Shown: piece by piece, positions 7,694-14,528 of the stretch
Numbering within the stretch: position 1 is the stretch's first letter
How the letters are laid out: each line of letters opens with the position of its first letter
NCBI GenBank assembly: GCA_030550075.1
Contig: JAUQQB010000014.1
Coordinates: 1 to 16,556 of the forward strand
Reading direction: 5' to 3'
Origin: Chloroflexota bacterium
Lineage (GTDB): Bacteria > Chloroflexota > Anaerolineae > Thermoflexales > Thermoflexaceae
DNA length: 16,556 bases
Position numbers and translations under genes: made by a program
The notes under the pieces: model-generated
Seen by the model: only the letters and a program-made list of their open reading frames with translations
Databases searched by the model: none
What the model was told of the DNA's origin: nothing

Positions 7694-7766
7694 AGCGGGC
7701 GACGGGACTCGAACCCGCGACCTCCTCCATGGCAAGGAGGCGCTCCACCAACTGAGCTACGCCCGC
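7694..7766 (-). tRNA. tRNA-Gly (GCC)
   Basis: A 73-nt cloverleaf: acceptor GCGGGCG pairs with CGCCCGC, the discriminator is U, and the anticodon loop TTGCCAT gives GCC. D-arm GCTCAGTTGGTGGAGC and T-loop GTTCGAGTC are typical. CCA is not encoded. Only 2 bases separate it from tRNA-Cys downstream. Confidence 0.95.
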
Positions 7767-7772
7767 CTGCAG

Positions 7773-7845
7773 TGCCGAGAGGCGGAATCGAACCGCCGAC
7801 CCCCCGGTTTTCAGCCGGGTGCTCTACCAACTGAGCTATCTCGGC
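7773..7845 (-). tRNA. tRNA-Phe (GAA)
   Basis: A 73-nt cloverleaf: acceptor GCCGAGA pairs with TCTCGGC, the discriminator is A, and the anticodon loop CTGAAAA gives GAA. CCA is not encoded. It is the first gene of the array, 13 bases downstream of a near-consensus -10 box, and 6 bases before tRNA-Gly. Confidence 0.95.
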
Positions 7846-7858
7846 TCTCCACATTTAA

Positions 7859-7887
7859 TATCTAACATGGCCGGAAGGGTTTGTCAA
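7859..7887 (-). promoter_or_regulatory. Sigma70-type promoter of the Phe-Gly-Cys tRNA array
   Basis: On the minus strand TTGACA (7882-7887) and TAGATA (7859-7864) are separated by exactly 17 bases. Transcription would start about 6-8 bases later, a few bases before the 5' end of tRNA-Phe. Confidence 0.85.
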
Positions 7888-7901
7888 GCCACCGACTCCA
7901 G

Positions 7902-7933
7902 GGTGGGAGGGCCACTTCAACGGCCTTCCCACC
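7902..7933 (-). terminator. Hairpin after niaP, terminator-like without T-tract
   Basis: GGTGGGAGGGCC (7902-7913) and GGCCTTCCCACC (7922-7933) form a 12-bp stem with one G-U-type position and an 8-base loop. It lies between the niaP stop and the tRNA promoter, where the operon should end. No T-tract follows on either strand, so intrinsic termination is uncertain. Confidence 0.4.
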
Positions 7934-7964
7934 TTGCTCGCCTTCCTATCCGCAGCAGCGCTGC

Positions 7965-9299
7965 TCATCGAAGCTCCCCGACCACATCGGCCAGCGGCCG
8001 GCCTTTCGTTTCGTAAGGCAGCGATAAGGCCGCCAGCCCCGAGATCAGATACGCCGCTGCGAAGACCGTCAGGGCCAGCGGCATGGAGACCCCCAACAGA
8101 TATCCCCCAAGGGTGGGTGCCAGGGCCCCCGCGATCCGGGTCATCCCGCTGGCCGCGCCCATCCCGGTCGTGCGCAGCTGGGTCGGATACGCCTCAGGTG
8201 TATACGCATAAAGGGCCCCCCAGGCCCCCAGGGCGAAGAAGGACATCCAGATCGCCGCCGCTACATAGGCGGGCAGGGAAACCGCGGCTGCGAACAGATA
8301 CGTGAAGACCCCGCTGGCGATCAGATACAGCCCCAGGGTCATCCGCCGCCCGATCCGCTCGACGAGGTAGGCCGCCGAGAAATAGCCCGGGAGCTGGGCC
8401 AGGGTCAGGATGAAGATATATTCAAACGAGCGAAGGAACGTCAATCCGCGCTGAACGAACAGGGTGGGGAGCCAGGTGAAGACCCCGTAGTAGCCCAGGG
8501 AGATCCCGAACCAGATCAGCCATAACAGCGCTGTGGTCCGCGTATAGGGACGGCGCCACAAATCCCAGACCGTGACCGACGGCGCCGCCGGCGTCACCAG
8601 CCGGATCCCCTCCGGGAGTGAGGCGCCGTTCTCCTGAGCGACCTGGGCCAGAACGGCACGGGCCTCCTCCTCACGCCCGTGAACCAGCAGGAAGCGGGGG
8701 GATTCCGGAACGTACCGGCGGATCCAGAAGACGATGAGGCCGGGCAGGGCGGAGATCGCCAGCAGCGGCCGCCAGCCCACCCGTGGCACGATCAGCCAGG
8801 CCAGCCCCGCCGCGATCAGGGCCCCCAACGCCCAGAAGGCCTCCAGATAGACCAGGTAACGCCCGCGCTTCTGACGCGGCAGATATTCCGCAAAGATCGC
8901 ATAATCCACCGGCAGCGTGCCCCCCACCCCGAAGCCGGTCAGGGCCCGCAGAAGGACCAGGGTGGCGAAATTCGGGGAGAGAGCGGAGAGCAGGCCGAAG
9001 CCGGAGTCGATCAGCACCGTCAGGATAAAGCCCAGCTTGCGCCCGATGCGATCGGACAGCGTCCCCCAGAACCATGCGCCCGCCAGCATCCCCAGGAAGA
9101 TCGCCGTGCCCAGCAGACCCGCCTGGGCGGTTGTCAGTCCCCACTCCTGTCGGATGGCCGGCAGCGCAAAGGAGATCAACAGCACCTCCATGGCGTCCGC
9201 CGCCCATCCTGCGCCGCAGATCGCCATCAGCTTATATTGAAACCGACCCAGGCCCACTCGATCGATGGCTTCGTCAAAAGTCATCGTGAGGGCAGCCAT
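7965..9299 (-). CDS. niaP: MFS transporter, probable niacin transporter NiaP
   Basis: The 444-residue protein has a typical 12-helix MFS layout. MFS motif A, GTLSDRIGRK, lies at 79-88 between helices 2 and 3, and the first helix carries WAADAMEVLLISFALP with acidic residues inside the membrane segment, as in NiaP-like and aromatic-acid porters. I chose the ATG at 9299: the GGAGGTG Shine-Dalgarno sits 6 bases upstream and itself covers the alternative TTG at 9314. By family, NiaP imports niacin (nicotinate/nicotinamide) with protons. The substrate assignment rests mainly on its neighbours, a nicotinamidase and the niacin-responsive regulator NiaR on the same strand. A 197-bp gap from niaR suggests read-through or an extra promoter. 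It could instead carry another small carboxylate. Confidence 0.8.
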   Translation of the reverse strand: MAALTMTFDEAIDRVGLGRFQYKLMAICGAGWAADAMEVLLISFALPAIRQEWGLTTAQAGLLGTAIFLGMLAGAWFWGTLSDRIGRKLGFILTVLIDSGFGLLSALSPNFATLVLLRALTGFGVGGTLPVDYAIFAEYLPRQKRGRYLVYLEAFWALGALIAAGLAWLIVPRVGWRPLLAISALPGLIVFWIRRYVPESPRFLLVHGREEEARAVLAQVAQENGASLPEGIRLVTPAAPSVTVWDLWRRPYTRTTALLWLIWFGISLGYYGVFTWLPTLFVQRGLTFLRSFEYIFILTLAQLPGYFSAAYLVERIGRRMTLGLYLIASGVFTYLFAAAVSLPAYVAAAIWMSFFALGAWGALYAYTPEAYPTQLRTTGMGAASGMTRIAGALAPTLGGYLLGVSMPLALTVFAAAYLISGLAALSLPYETKGRPLADVVGELR

Positions 9300-9394
9300 G
9301 AGAGACACCTCCAATAGAAGGTATGGATGCCATCGCCTGGGGAATGCGAACAGCCTTACCCCCTGGGACGCCCTCGCGAATGATCAGGATGCCG

Positions 9395-9500
9395 ATTGCA
9401 GGGGCAGGCGCAGGGCCCGCCCTGGGGGTGCCTCGATACGGGTGCTTCCTGGGGGTGCCCTGATCGGGGATGCCCGTGCATCCACAAGGCACGCCCCTAC
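9395..9500. repeat. Degenerate palindromic repeat region between niaR and niaP
   Basis: The segment begins with GCAGGGGCAGGCG and ends with GGCACGCCCCTAC, loosely inverted copies of each other. It contains CCTGGGGGTGCC twice (9421-9432 and 9448-9459) as direct repeats 27 bp apart. It resembles the GTAGGGGC...GCCCCTAC class of intergenic repeats that I associate with Chloroflexota. The niaR stop codon overlaps its right end. Boundaries are approximate. Confidence 0.4.
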
Positions 9501-10039
9501 TCCACGAGGTAGCCCCGTTGTCGCAGCGCCTCTCGCGCCCGCTCCAGGAGCTCCGGATTCCGCGCCTCCAGGGTGTGCAGATGCAGCCCCCCCGTCAGCT
9601 CGCTCAGCAACCGGGCCCCTGTCCGCCGCAGGGCTTCCATGAACTGACGCACGTCCTCTCGCGAGGCGATATGCAGGCTTCCCCGTAGCTCCCCGTAGAT
9701 CGCATGCTCCACGATCACATCCACCACCTCAACCCCCAGATCCACCAGGAGCGTCAACTCATCCTCGGTCTGATCCGGGGTATGGCGGACGGCGACCAGC
9801 ATCCGATGGGTTGGACGGGTGCTGGGGAGACAGTAGCCTCGGGGCGTGGCCAGGATCTCCACCCCCGCCGCCCGTAGCACCGCGATATCCTGCACGATGA
9901 TCTGCCGGCTGGTCCCCAGCCGCTGGGCCAGCTCCGAGCCGGTGAGGGGCCGGCCGGCGGTTCGCAAAAGCTCCAGGATCTGAGCCCGGCGCGCCTCGGG
10001 ACCTGCTACGCGCTCCATCGGTTTCTCTGGCGCCGCCAT
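9497..10039 (-). CDS. niaR: NiaR-type niacin-responsive transcriptional repressor (HTH + 3H domain)
   Basis: The 180-residue protein has an N-terminal winged HTH (about 17-70, with GSELAQRLGTSRQIIVQDI as its recognition region). A C-terminal 3H domain (about 78-180) has the conserved histidine patterns VAVRHTPDQ, VEHAIYGELRG and GGLHLHT. His86, Glu94, His153 and His155 occupy the same spacing as the metal ligands I recall for Thermotoga TM1602, the structural model of this family. By family it binds niacin and represses NAD salvage genes. It lies 12 bp after the pncA stop, so the two are cotranscribed. A GAGG lies about 9 bases before the ATG. Its likely operator is the palindrome at 10689-10710, which would make the operon autoregulated. 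The annotation is firm; the operator is inference. Confidence 0.92.
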   Translation of the reverse strand: MAAPEKPMERVAGPEARRAQILELLRTAGRPLTGSELAQRLGTSRQIIVQDIAVLRAAGVEILATPRGYCLPSTRPTHRMLVAVRHTPDQTEDELTLLVDLGVEVVDVIVEHAIYGELRGSLHIASREDVRQFMEALRRTGARLLSELTGGLHLHTLEARNPELLERAREALRQRGYLVE

Positions 10040-10051
10040 GGCTCATTTCCC

Positions 10052-10666
10052 TCAGGCCGTGACCGGGGCGCGCGCCCGGATCGCATCCCCAGTGGTCAGC
10101 GTGCCCCGGAACAGGAACGCGGTCTGGCGGTTGGCCGCCTCCATATCAAAGGGATGAAGGGCCGAGGTCGCGTCCACCGGGATAATCACGTGGAACCACC
10201 GCAGGGCCGCGCTGGCCGCCGTGTAGTGCACGCAGATACTGGCCACGGTGCCGCAGATCACCAGATCGCGGATCCCCCGCAGCCGAAGCTCGTGCTCCAG
10301 GGGGGTGCCGTAGAAGGCATCATAGCGCCGCTTCGGGATGACCAGCTCTCCCTCCTGGGGCTTCAGCTCTTCCACGATCTCCCACCCCCAGGTGCCCGCA
10401 AGACAATGCTCCCCCCAGATGGGGAACTCGGGATCCCCCGGATAATGGGTGTCCTGGGTGAAGACCACGAACATCCCGCTAGAGCGGGCCAGATCGAGGA
10501 GCTTGCGGATCTTCGGGATCGTGGCCGGGGCGTCCGGAACGAACAGCTTACCCTGGGGATGGGCGAAGTCGTTCTGCATATCCACAATGATCAGTGCCGA
10601 GGTCCGGGGATCGACCTCCACTGAAGCAGCCAGGGAATATTCGGGCACCTCCACCATCCGTGCCAT
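10052..10666 (-). CDS. pncA: Nicotinamidase (isochorismatase-like cysteine hydrolase)
   Basis: The 204-residue protein carries the triad of the nicotinamidase family: Asp29 in ALIIVDMQNDF, Lys112 in VIPKRRYDAF and Cys145 in GTVASICVHYTA. Metal ligands appear as Asp72 and His74 (QDTHYPGD) and His87 (WGEHCLAGT). The middle histidine of the classic four-ligand site seems replaced by an acidic residue (Asp78/Glu80). It would hydrolyse nicotinamide to nicotinate and ammonia in NAD salvage. AGGAGG lies 6 bases before the ATG at 10666; the earlier TTG at 10699 is rejected because it lies inside the operator/start region. It is first in the pncA-niaR-niaP operon, and that context supports nicotinamidase over other isochorismatase-like amidases. 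Confidence 0.85.
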   Translation of the reverse strand: MARMVEVPEYSLAASVEVDPRTSALIIVDMQNDFAHPQGKLFVPDAPATIPKIRKLLDLARSSGMFVVFTQDTHYPGDPEFPIWGEHCLAGTWGWEIVEELKPQEGELVIPKRRYDAFYGTPLEHELRLRGIRDLVICGTVASICVHYTAASAALRWFHVIIPVDATSALHPFDMEAANRQTAFLFRGTLTTGDAIRARAPVTA

Positions 10667-10668
10667 GG

Positions 10669-10688
10669 GATCCTCCTGTTCAAACAGG
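10669..10688. promoter_or_regulatory. Small inverted repeat in the pncA leader, next to the RBS
   Basis: CCTGTT and AACAGG (10675-10680 and 10683-10688) form 6-bp perfect arms around CA. The repeat overlaps the AGGAGG ribosome binding site (10671-10677 region) and abuts the 22-bp operator. It could hide the RBS in the mRNA or be part of a protein site. Confidence 0.3.
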
Positions 10689-10710
10689 TGACTTGTCAAT
10701 TGTCATGTCA
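10689..10710. promoter_or_regulatory. 22-bp palindrome, likely NiaR operator
   Basis: Read on the plus strand the site is TGAC-TTGTCAATTGTCAT-GTCA; 18 of 22 positions are palindromic, and every mismatch is an A/T exchange. It begins 2 bp downstream of the -10 box and therefore covers the expected transcription start, as a repressor site would. The presence of niaR in the operon makes NiaR the obvious candidate. Confidence 0.65.
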
Positions 10711-10712
10711 GA

Positions 10713-10741
10713 ATTATAGCCCCTCTTTACGTTCTAATCAA
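10713..10741 (-). promoter_or_regulatory. Sigma70-type promoter of the pncA-niaR-niaP operon
   Basis: On the minus strand TTGATT (10736-10741) and a perfect TATAAT (10713-10718) are separated by 17 bases. The start would fall at about 10704-10707, inside the palindrome, leaving a leader of about 40 bases before the pncA ATG. Confidence 0.85.
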
Positions 10742-11126
10742 AGAGGCGCGCACACAGGGCTTTCCAATTCTCTTCCATCGGGCGATGTCACAGCCCTATC
10801 AATCCGGCTTCTTCGGAAGGTGTATCTTCCAAGGCACCGAATGGTAGCGGGCCACAGAGCCTACCTCCCCATGGGTGGAAAAGCCTCAAACCACACACAG
10901 AAGGTGTTGCGGCTCTGGGTCCGGTAAAGCGATGAAGTGCTTTTTCGAGGGTGCATCTCCTGATGCGTCGAACGGCAGAGCCCTGCCCTTTAATGCCAAT
11001 GGAAAAGCCCGGGGTTCTATTTTCAGGGAGGATGCGTCTCATGAGGTGCGGGATGGCAGCGAGCTTAGAGGCCCACCCTTCAATGTCTGAGGGAAAGGTG
11101 GGCTCTTTGGGAACTTGCATAGTGCT

Positions 11127-11163
11127 GATATGCTGCACCTCCAGCTATGGAATGCAGCATATC
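11127..11163. repeat. Perfect 11-bp inverted repeat
   Basis: GATATGCTGCA (11127-11137) and TGCAGCATATC (11153-11163) pair perfectly around a 15-base loop. No T-tract follows on either strand, so it is not a standard terminator. Confidence 0.6.
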
Positions 11164-11207
11164 GTCATCCTCACATCCAGGCCCCATCGGGCCCGGTGCC
11201 CGGCAAA

Positions 11208-11225
11208 TTCCCAGAAAGCTGGGAA
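11208..11225. repeat. Short 7-bp inverted repeat
   Basis: TTCCCAG and CTGGGAA flank AAAG. It is a small hairpin in the gap downstream of the epimerase gene. No T-tract is present. Confidence 0.4.
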
Positions 11226-11412
11226 GTCCAGGGATCCGCCCGGCCGATGCTGCGGTTCTGCAACTAAGAAAGCGTACAGAGCGCTTCGGGGGAGGTGCGC
11301 CCCAACAGCCCCAGGACATGTTCTTGTGGATAGGTAGTTGCCTCACTATGCCATTCAGCATCGACCCATGGGCATCGATTGCCACTCCGGGGCACGTTCT
11401 TCTTACCAGGAG

Positions 11413-12414
11413 TCAACGAAGCCGGGGCATTTTTGGCGATCTGTAGGCCGCCTGATACCATTCCCACGCGCGCCGGATTGCCTCGCGCACCGAGATCTCC
11501 GGGCGGTAACCCAGTTCGGCCTCCGCTTTACGACTGTCACACCAGATGAAATGGGCGCTCAGCCATAGCTGATCCGCTCCCACCGGCAGGGAGATGCCCA
11601 GGACATTCGCTACACGGGCCAATGCCGCTAATCCCTTTACCACCCGAGGAGAAAGCACCCGGCGGGGAGCGGGAACCCCAAGGACCTCTGCGATCTGATC
11701 GGCGAGCTCCCGATAGGTGAGATTCTCCCCGCCCAGGATGTAACGTTCCCCCGGTCGCCCGTGCTCCAGAGCCAGAACATGCCCACGCGCCACATCCTCC
11801 ACGGCGACCACATTCACCCCACCTGGTGGAAGAGCGGGCACCCGTCCCTGTGCCATCTCCAGGAGAAGGCTTCCTGAGATTCGATGGATATCCCGGGGAC
11901 CCAAGATCACGGATGGGTTCACAATCACGACATCTAATCCTTGCTCTACAAAAACCTGAGCAATCGCCTCCGCCATGGCCTTGCTGTATCCATAAAGGAA
12001 GCGACCAGGGGGCAGATTGTAAGGATGATCTTCCGTTAACAGCGTCCCAGGCTCCGGCACCCCGAGGGCCGCCAGAGAGCTGGTCAGAACGACCCGCCGG
12101 ATATTCATCTCCCGAGCCGCCGCCAAAACATTCCGAGTGCCTTCCACATTCACCCCCAGGATCTGCTCTGCGGGGGTGCGCCAGTATGCGGAGACCGCCG
12201 CTGTATGGAAAACCACATCGCATCCCACCATCACCGGAAGCAAGCTGTCCGGGTCCAGCACATCCCCGATCACATGCTCCACATCCAGATCCTCCACCGC
12301 CTCCAAGGGAGATGTGGCGCGACGGAGGATCCGCACAGCCCAGCCCTGTCGCCGGAGATAGGCCGCCAGGTTAGCGCCCAGGAAACCGGTCCCTCCCGTG
12401 ATCAGCACGCGCAT
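11413..12414 (-). CDS. NAD-dependent epimerase/dehydratase (extended SDR)
   Basis: The 333-residue protein is an extended short-chain dehydrogenase. The Rossmann motif GGTGFLG lies at 7-13. The Ser-Tyr-Lys set is seen as TSS (111-113) and YGYSK (Tyr141, Lys145), with NVEGTRNVL at 89-97 and NPSVILGPRD further on, a pattern common in HpnA-like and dihydroflavonol-reductase-like SDRs. It would oxidise, reduce or epimerise a nucleotide sugar or related alcohol with NAD(P); the substrate cannot be told. I chose the ATG that opens MRVLITGG. In-frame ATGs at 12432 and 12465 would add 6 or 17 basic/polar residues, and a GAGGAAG lies about 12 bases before the chosen start. It follows the membrane-protein gene by 103 bp on the same strand, so they may be cotranscribed. 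Confidence 0.85.
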   Translation of the reverse strand: MRVLITGGTGFLGANLAAYLRRQGWAVRILRRATSPLEAVEDLDVEHVIGDVLDPDSLLPVMVGCDVVFHTAAVSAYWRTPAEQILGVNVEGTRNVLAAAREMNIRRVVLTSSLAALGVPEPGTLLTEDHPYNLPPGRFLYGYSKAMAEAIAQVFVEQGLDVVIVNPSVILGPRDIHRISGSLLLEMAQGRVPALPPGGVNVVAVEDVARGHVLALEHGRPGERYILGGENLTYRELADQIAEVLGVPAPRRVLSPRVVKGLAALARVANVLGISLPVGADQLWLSAHFIWCDSRKAEAELGYRPEISVREAIRRAWEWYQAAYRSPKMPRLR

Positions 12415-12517
12415 GGGCTTTCTCTTCCTCATTTGAACCTGTCGGAACTCATTTCTGGATCCCATTGTGCTCTTCCTATCTCAGGGATCCCGCAAGAGCA
12501 GTGGATGAGAACCGCCT

Positions 12518-13510
12518 TCAGGTCGCCGGCGTCATTTCCCCAGCAAGCGCAGGTGTGGAGCCTCCAATCCAGGAGCGATAAGCCAGGGTCCATACGGTCT
12601 CCACGAAGGTAATGACGGGCGCCAGCAAAAGCGGGATCAGGACGCTGAGGCAGAGGGCTGTCAGAGCCATCACCACGGCGAACCGGAAGATCGCGGAGGG
12701 ATCCACCGGACCTCCGCCTCCGAAGAAAGCCAGGAAGGCCACGCTGCCGATGGCCAGCAGAGGGATGGCCGCGAGGAAGGAAAGGATAAACGTGATCACG
12801 CCCAGCACCCCGATATCCAGCACCAGCCAGACCAGGAGGAGGGAGCCGATCCGGCGCAGCCCAACCTGAAGGCCCCGGCGGAGCGCCGCAATCCATGGGA
12901 GATCCTCCAACAGCGCGGCTCGCAGGGCCAGGCGGGACCAGAGATGCAATACTCCGGCGAGAAGCAGCAGGCAACCCAGAAAGACCAGTAGCGCCAGGAT
13001 GGCGAGGAGAAGGGTGGCGATTCGGATCGATTCGACCTGCTGGGCGAAGGCCAGCAGGAAGCCGCCGAAGATGGCGAGAAGAAAGATCAGGGCGATCAGG
13101 AAGCCGGGGGCACCTAACAGCACCATGATCCCGATCAGGCGCAACAACCGAGCGGTCGCCCGTCGCGCCAGAATACCCAGCCCTGGCGAGCGGCCTTCCG
13201 CCGCCTCGCCGCTTCCCAGGATCAGCGCCCCCTGACCCCAGAGAGCCAATACCTGGATCAATAAAGCAAACAGGAAGAAGCCCAGAAGGGCCAGGACGAG
13301 GAGGGGCCAGTTCTGCTCCAGCCATCGCTGAAGCATTCGTCCGAAACCTGGAGGAAAGGATGGGGGAGGGGTTTGCATCCTCAGGTTCAGGTTCCCTTGG
13401 AGGCGGGGCGGTCCTCCCGCCCCCAGGGCCGCCAGGAACCCGAAGATCCAGAGCACCTTATACCGCCAGGTCAGTTGAAGTCCCCGCGAAAGCCATTCCC
13501 CGAGTTCCAT
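12518..13510 (-). CDS. Polytopic membrane protein of unknown function
   Basis: The 330-residue protein has about seven hydrophobic helices (roughly 14-32, 68-92, 123-155, 163-188, 222-246, 247-264 and 276-300). A Pro-rich loop at 33-57 is predicted to lie on one side of the membrane. The stretch LRAALLEDLPWIAALRRG at 196-213, before a helix, resembles the amphipathic link seen in a broad class of bacterial integral membrane proteins related to glycerophosphodiesterase membrane domains. I cannot give a function. AGGAGA lies 7 bases before the ATG. The epimerase gene follows on the same strand. Confidence 0.75.
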   Translation of the reverse strand: MELGEWLSRGLQLTWRYKVLWIFGFLAALGAGGPPRLQGNLNLRMQTPPPSFPPGFGRMLQRWLEQNWPLLVLALLGFFLFALLIQVLALWGQGALILGSGEAAEGRSPGLGILARRATARLLRLIGIMVLLGAPGFLIALIFLLAIFGGFLLAFAQQVESIRIATLLLAILALLVFLGCLLLLAGVLHLWSRLALRAALLEDLPWIAALRRGLQVGLRRIGSLLLVWLVLDIGVLGVITFILSFLAAIPLLAIGSVAFLAFFGGGGPVDPSAIFRFAVVMALTALCLSVLIPLLLAPVITFVETVWTLAYRSWIGGSTPALAGEMTPAT

Positions 13511-13910
13511 GGCCGGATCTCCTGCAGGAAGTAGAAGTAAGGGTAGCGGAACCGATCGCCTCGTCGCCCGCGGACGGACCTGAACCCGGCGTTGGCACCG
13601 CGCGGGCGCTCTGATATTTTGGGTCAGCCCTCCGCTTCAGCTCAGGAAAACGAATTGCCTCTCTTCCCTCCCCGTTGCTCAAAGGGCCGCGGAGAGGAGG
13701 TTCCAGAAGCTGGCCCGGCCGGGACCGATTCTACTTAGGAGTTACGCAGTTCGGGGCTCGCGAGAAGAGGTAAAATGGCCCCACCCCCCAAACCCCCAGG
13801 AGAAAACCAACTGCGTAACTCCTATCTATAATAGCTTGTGACGCTGGGATGCGCGCCTCTTGCGCGACGCTGCATACCCGGGCGAGTTCGATTAAAATTT
13901 TCATGGAAAT
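13511..13910. other. 400-bp gap between divergent genes
   Basis: The gap separates the minus-strand membrane-protein gene from the plus-strand tRNA-Leu. Apart from the 89-bp TIR element at 13736-13824 and a possible tRNA -10 box (TAAAAT at 13893-13898, with no clear -35) I see nothing in it. No convincing promoter for the membrane-protein gene could be chosen. Confidence 0.5.
13736..13824. mobile_element. 89-bp element with perfect 16-bp terminal inverted repeats (MITE-like)
   Basis: TAGGAGTTACGCAGTT (13736-13751) and its exact complement AACTGCGTAACTCCTA (13809-13824) bound a 57-bp, C-rich core with no coding capacity. The outermost TA on both sides could be a TA target duplication, as in IS630/Tc1-type transposition, making the true repeats 14 bp. 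A diverged partial copy lies at 1-59. This fits a non-autonomous element moved by an IS elsewhere in the genome. Confidence 0.75.
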
Positions 13911-13996
13911 GGGCCGGTGGCGGAATCGGCAGACGCGGCAGACTTAAAATCTGCTGCCCCGGAAGGGGCGTGCGGGTTCGACTCCCGCCCGGCCCA
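13911..13996 (+). tRNA. tRNA-Leu (UAA)
   Basis: An 86-nt class II tRNA: acceptor GGGCCGG pairs with CCGGCCC with discriminator A. The anticodon stem GCAGA/TCTGC encloses CTTAAAA (anticodon TAA), the long variable arm is TGCCCCGGAAGGGGCGT, and the T-arm is GGGTTCGACTCCC. CCA is not encoded. Confidence 0.95.
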
Positions 13997-14057
13997 TCTG
14001 TGGGCAGGGTCCTGATTCGAGCGGAAACCTCTCTTCAACAGCGCCCGGTTGAACCCC

Positions 14058-14528
14058 ATGGCGGAAGCGGTTTCACCTCATACCGGAGAAGCCTGGGAAG
14101 CGGTCCTCCGCTTTCTGAGCCATCGCTCGACCCTGACTCTGGCAACGGCGGATGAGAGCGGCCATCCTCACGCCGCTTCCCTTTACTTTGTTCACGATGA
14201 ACGCCTGCGGCTGTATTTCCTCTCTTCCCCGGAAAGCCGCCACACCCGCCATCTCACCGTCCGACCGGAGGTCGCTGTGACCATTCACGGGGAGCCATGG
14301 GACTGGAAGACCATCCAGGGCCTTCAGCTCAGCGGGAGGGCGGAGCTGGTGGAGGATCCGGAGGAGCGGGAGCGGGCGATGGCCCGATATCGAGCGAAGT
14401 TTCCCTTCATCGAAGAGCTGCCCCAGGCCATGGCCCATGCCCGGCTCTATCGGGTCACCCCGCGCTGGGTGCGATGGATTGATAATACGCGAGGATTCGG
14501 CTATCGGGTGGAGTGGCGCCTGGAATGA
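14058..14528 (+). CDS. PPOX-type FMN-binding split-barrel protein
   Basis: The 156-residue protein shows the split-barrel pattern of the pyridoxamine 5'-phosphate oxidase superfamily: TLTLATADESGHPHAASLYFV (about 25-45), LYFLSSPESRHTRHL (52-66), VAVTIHGE, then IQGLQLSGRAELV (86-98). It is close to small YhbP/UPF0306-like members, which bind FMN, F420 or heme; the true cofactor cannot be told. The ATG at 14058 is chosen over a TTG 9 bases earlier; neither has a strong Shine-Dalgarno. Its stop overlaps the start of the ABC-2 permease as ATGA, so the two are translationally coupled. Confidence 0.85.
   Translation: MAEAVSPHTGEAWEAVLRFLSHRSTLTLATADESGHPHAASLYFVHDERLRLYFLSSPESRHTRHLTVRPEVAVTIHGEPWDWKTIQGLQLSGRAELVEDPEERERAMARYRAKFPFIEELPQAMAHARLYRVTPRWVRWIDNTRGFGYRVEWRLE

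Larger units (their letters stand above)
10742..11412. other. 670-bp gap without a convincing gene
   Basis: I tried all frames and recognise no protein; the open frames are short, lack ribosome binding sites and show no family motif. The stretch holds two hairpins (see 11127-11163 and 11208-11225). Its somewhat lower GC and broken frames look like decayed coding DNA, but I cannot name the ancestor. Confidence 0.5.

Noticed and set aside
9297..9314. TTG start of niaP at 9314
   Set aside because: The TTG overlaps the GGAGGTG Shine-Dalgarno of the ATG at 9299.
10664..10699. TTG start of pncA at 10699
   Set aside because: It lies inside the palindrome at the expected transcription start; the ATG at 10666 has a good AGGAGG and matches the family's usual N-terminus.
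10788..11138. 116-residue minus-strand frame in the large gap
   Set aside because: No ribosome binding site and no recognised motif.
12429..13325. Second minus-strand frame overlapping the membrane protein
   Set aside because: Gly/Pro/Arg-rich shadow frame; the 330-residue frame has clear membrane helices and a ribosome binding site.
13911..14060. tRNA-Leu as an integration site
   Set aside because: No integrase gene and no repeat of the tRNA 3' end is found in the window.
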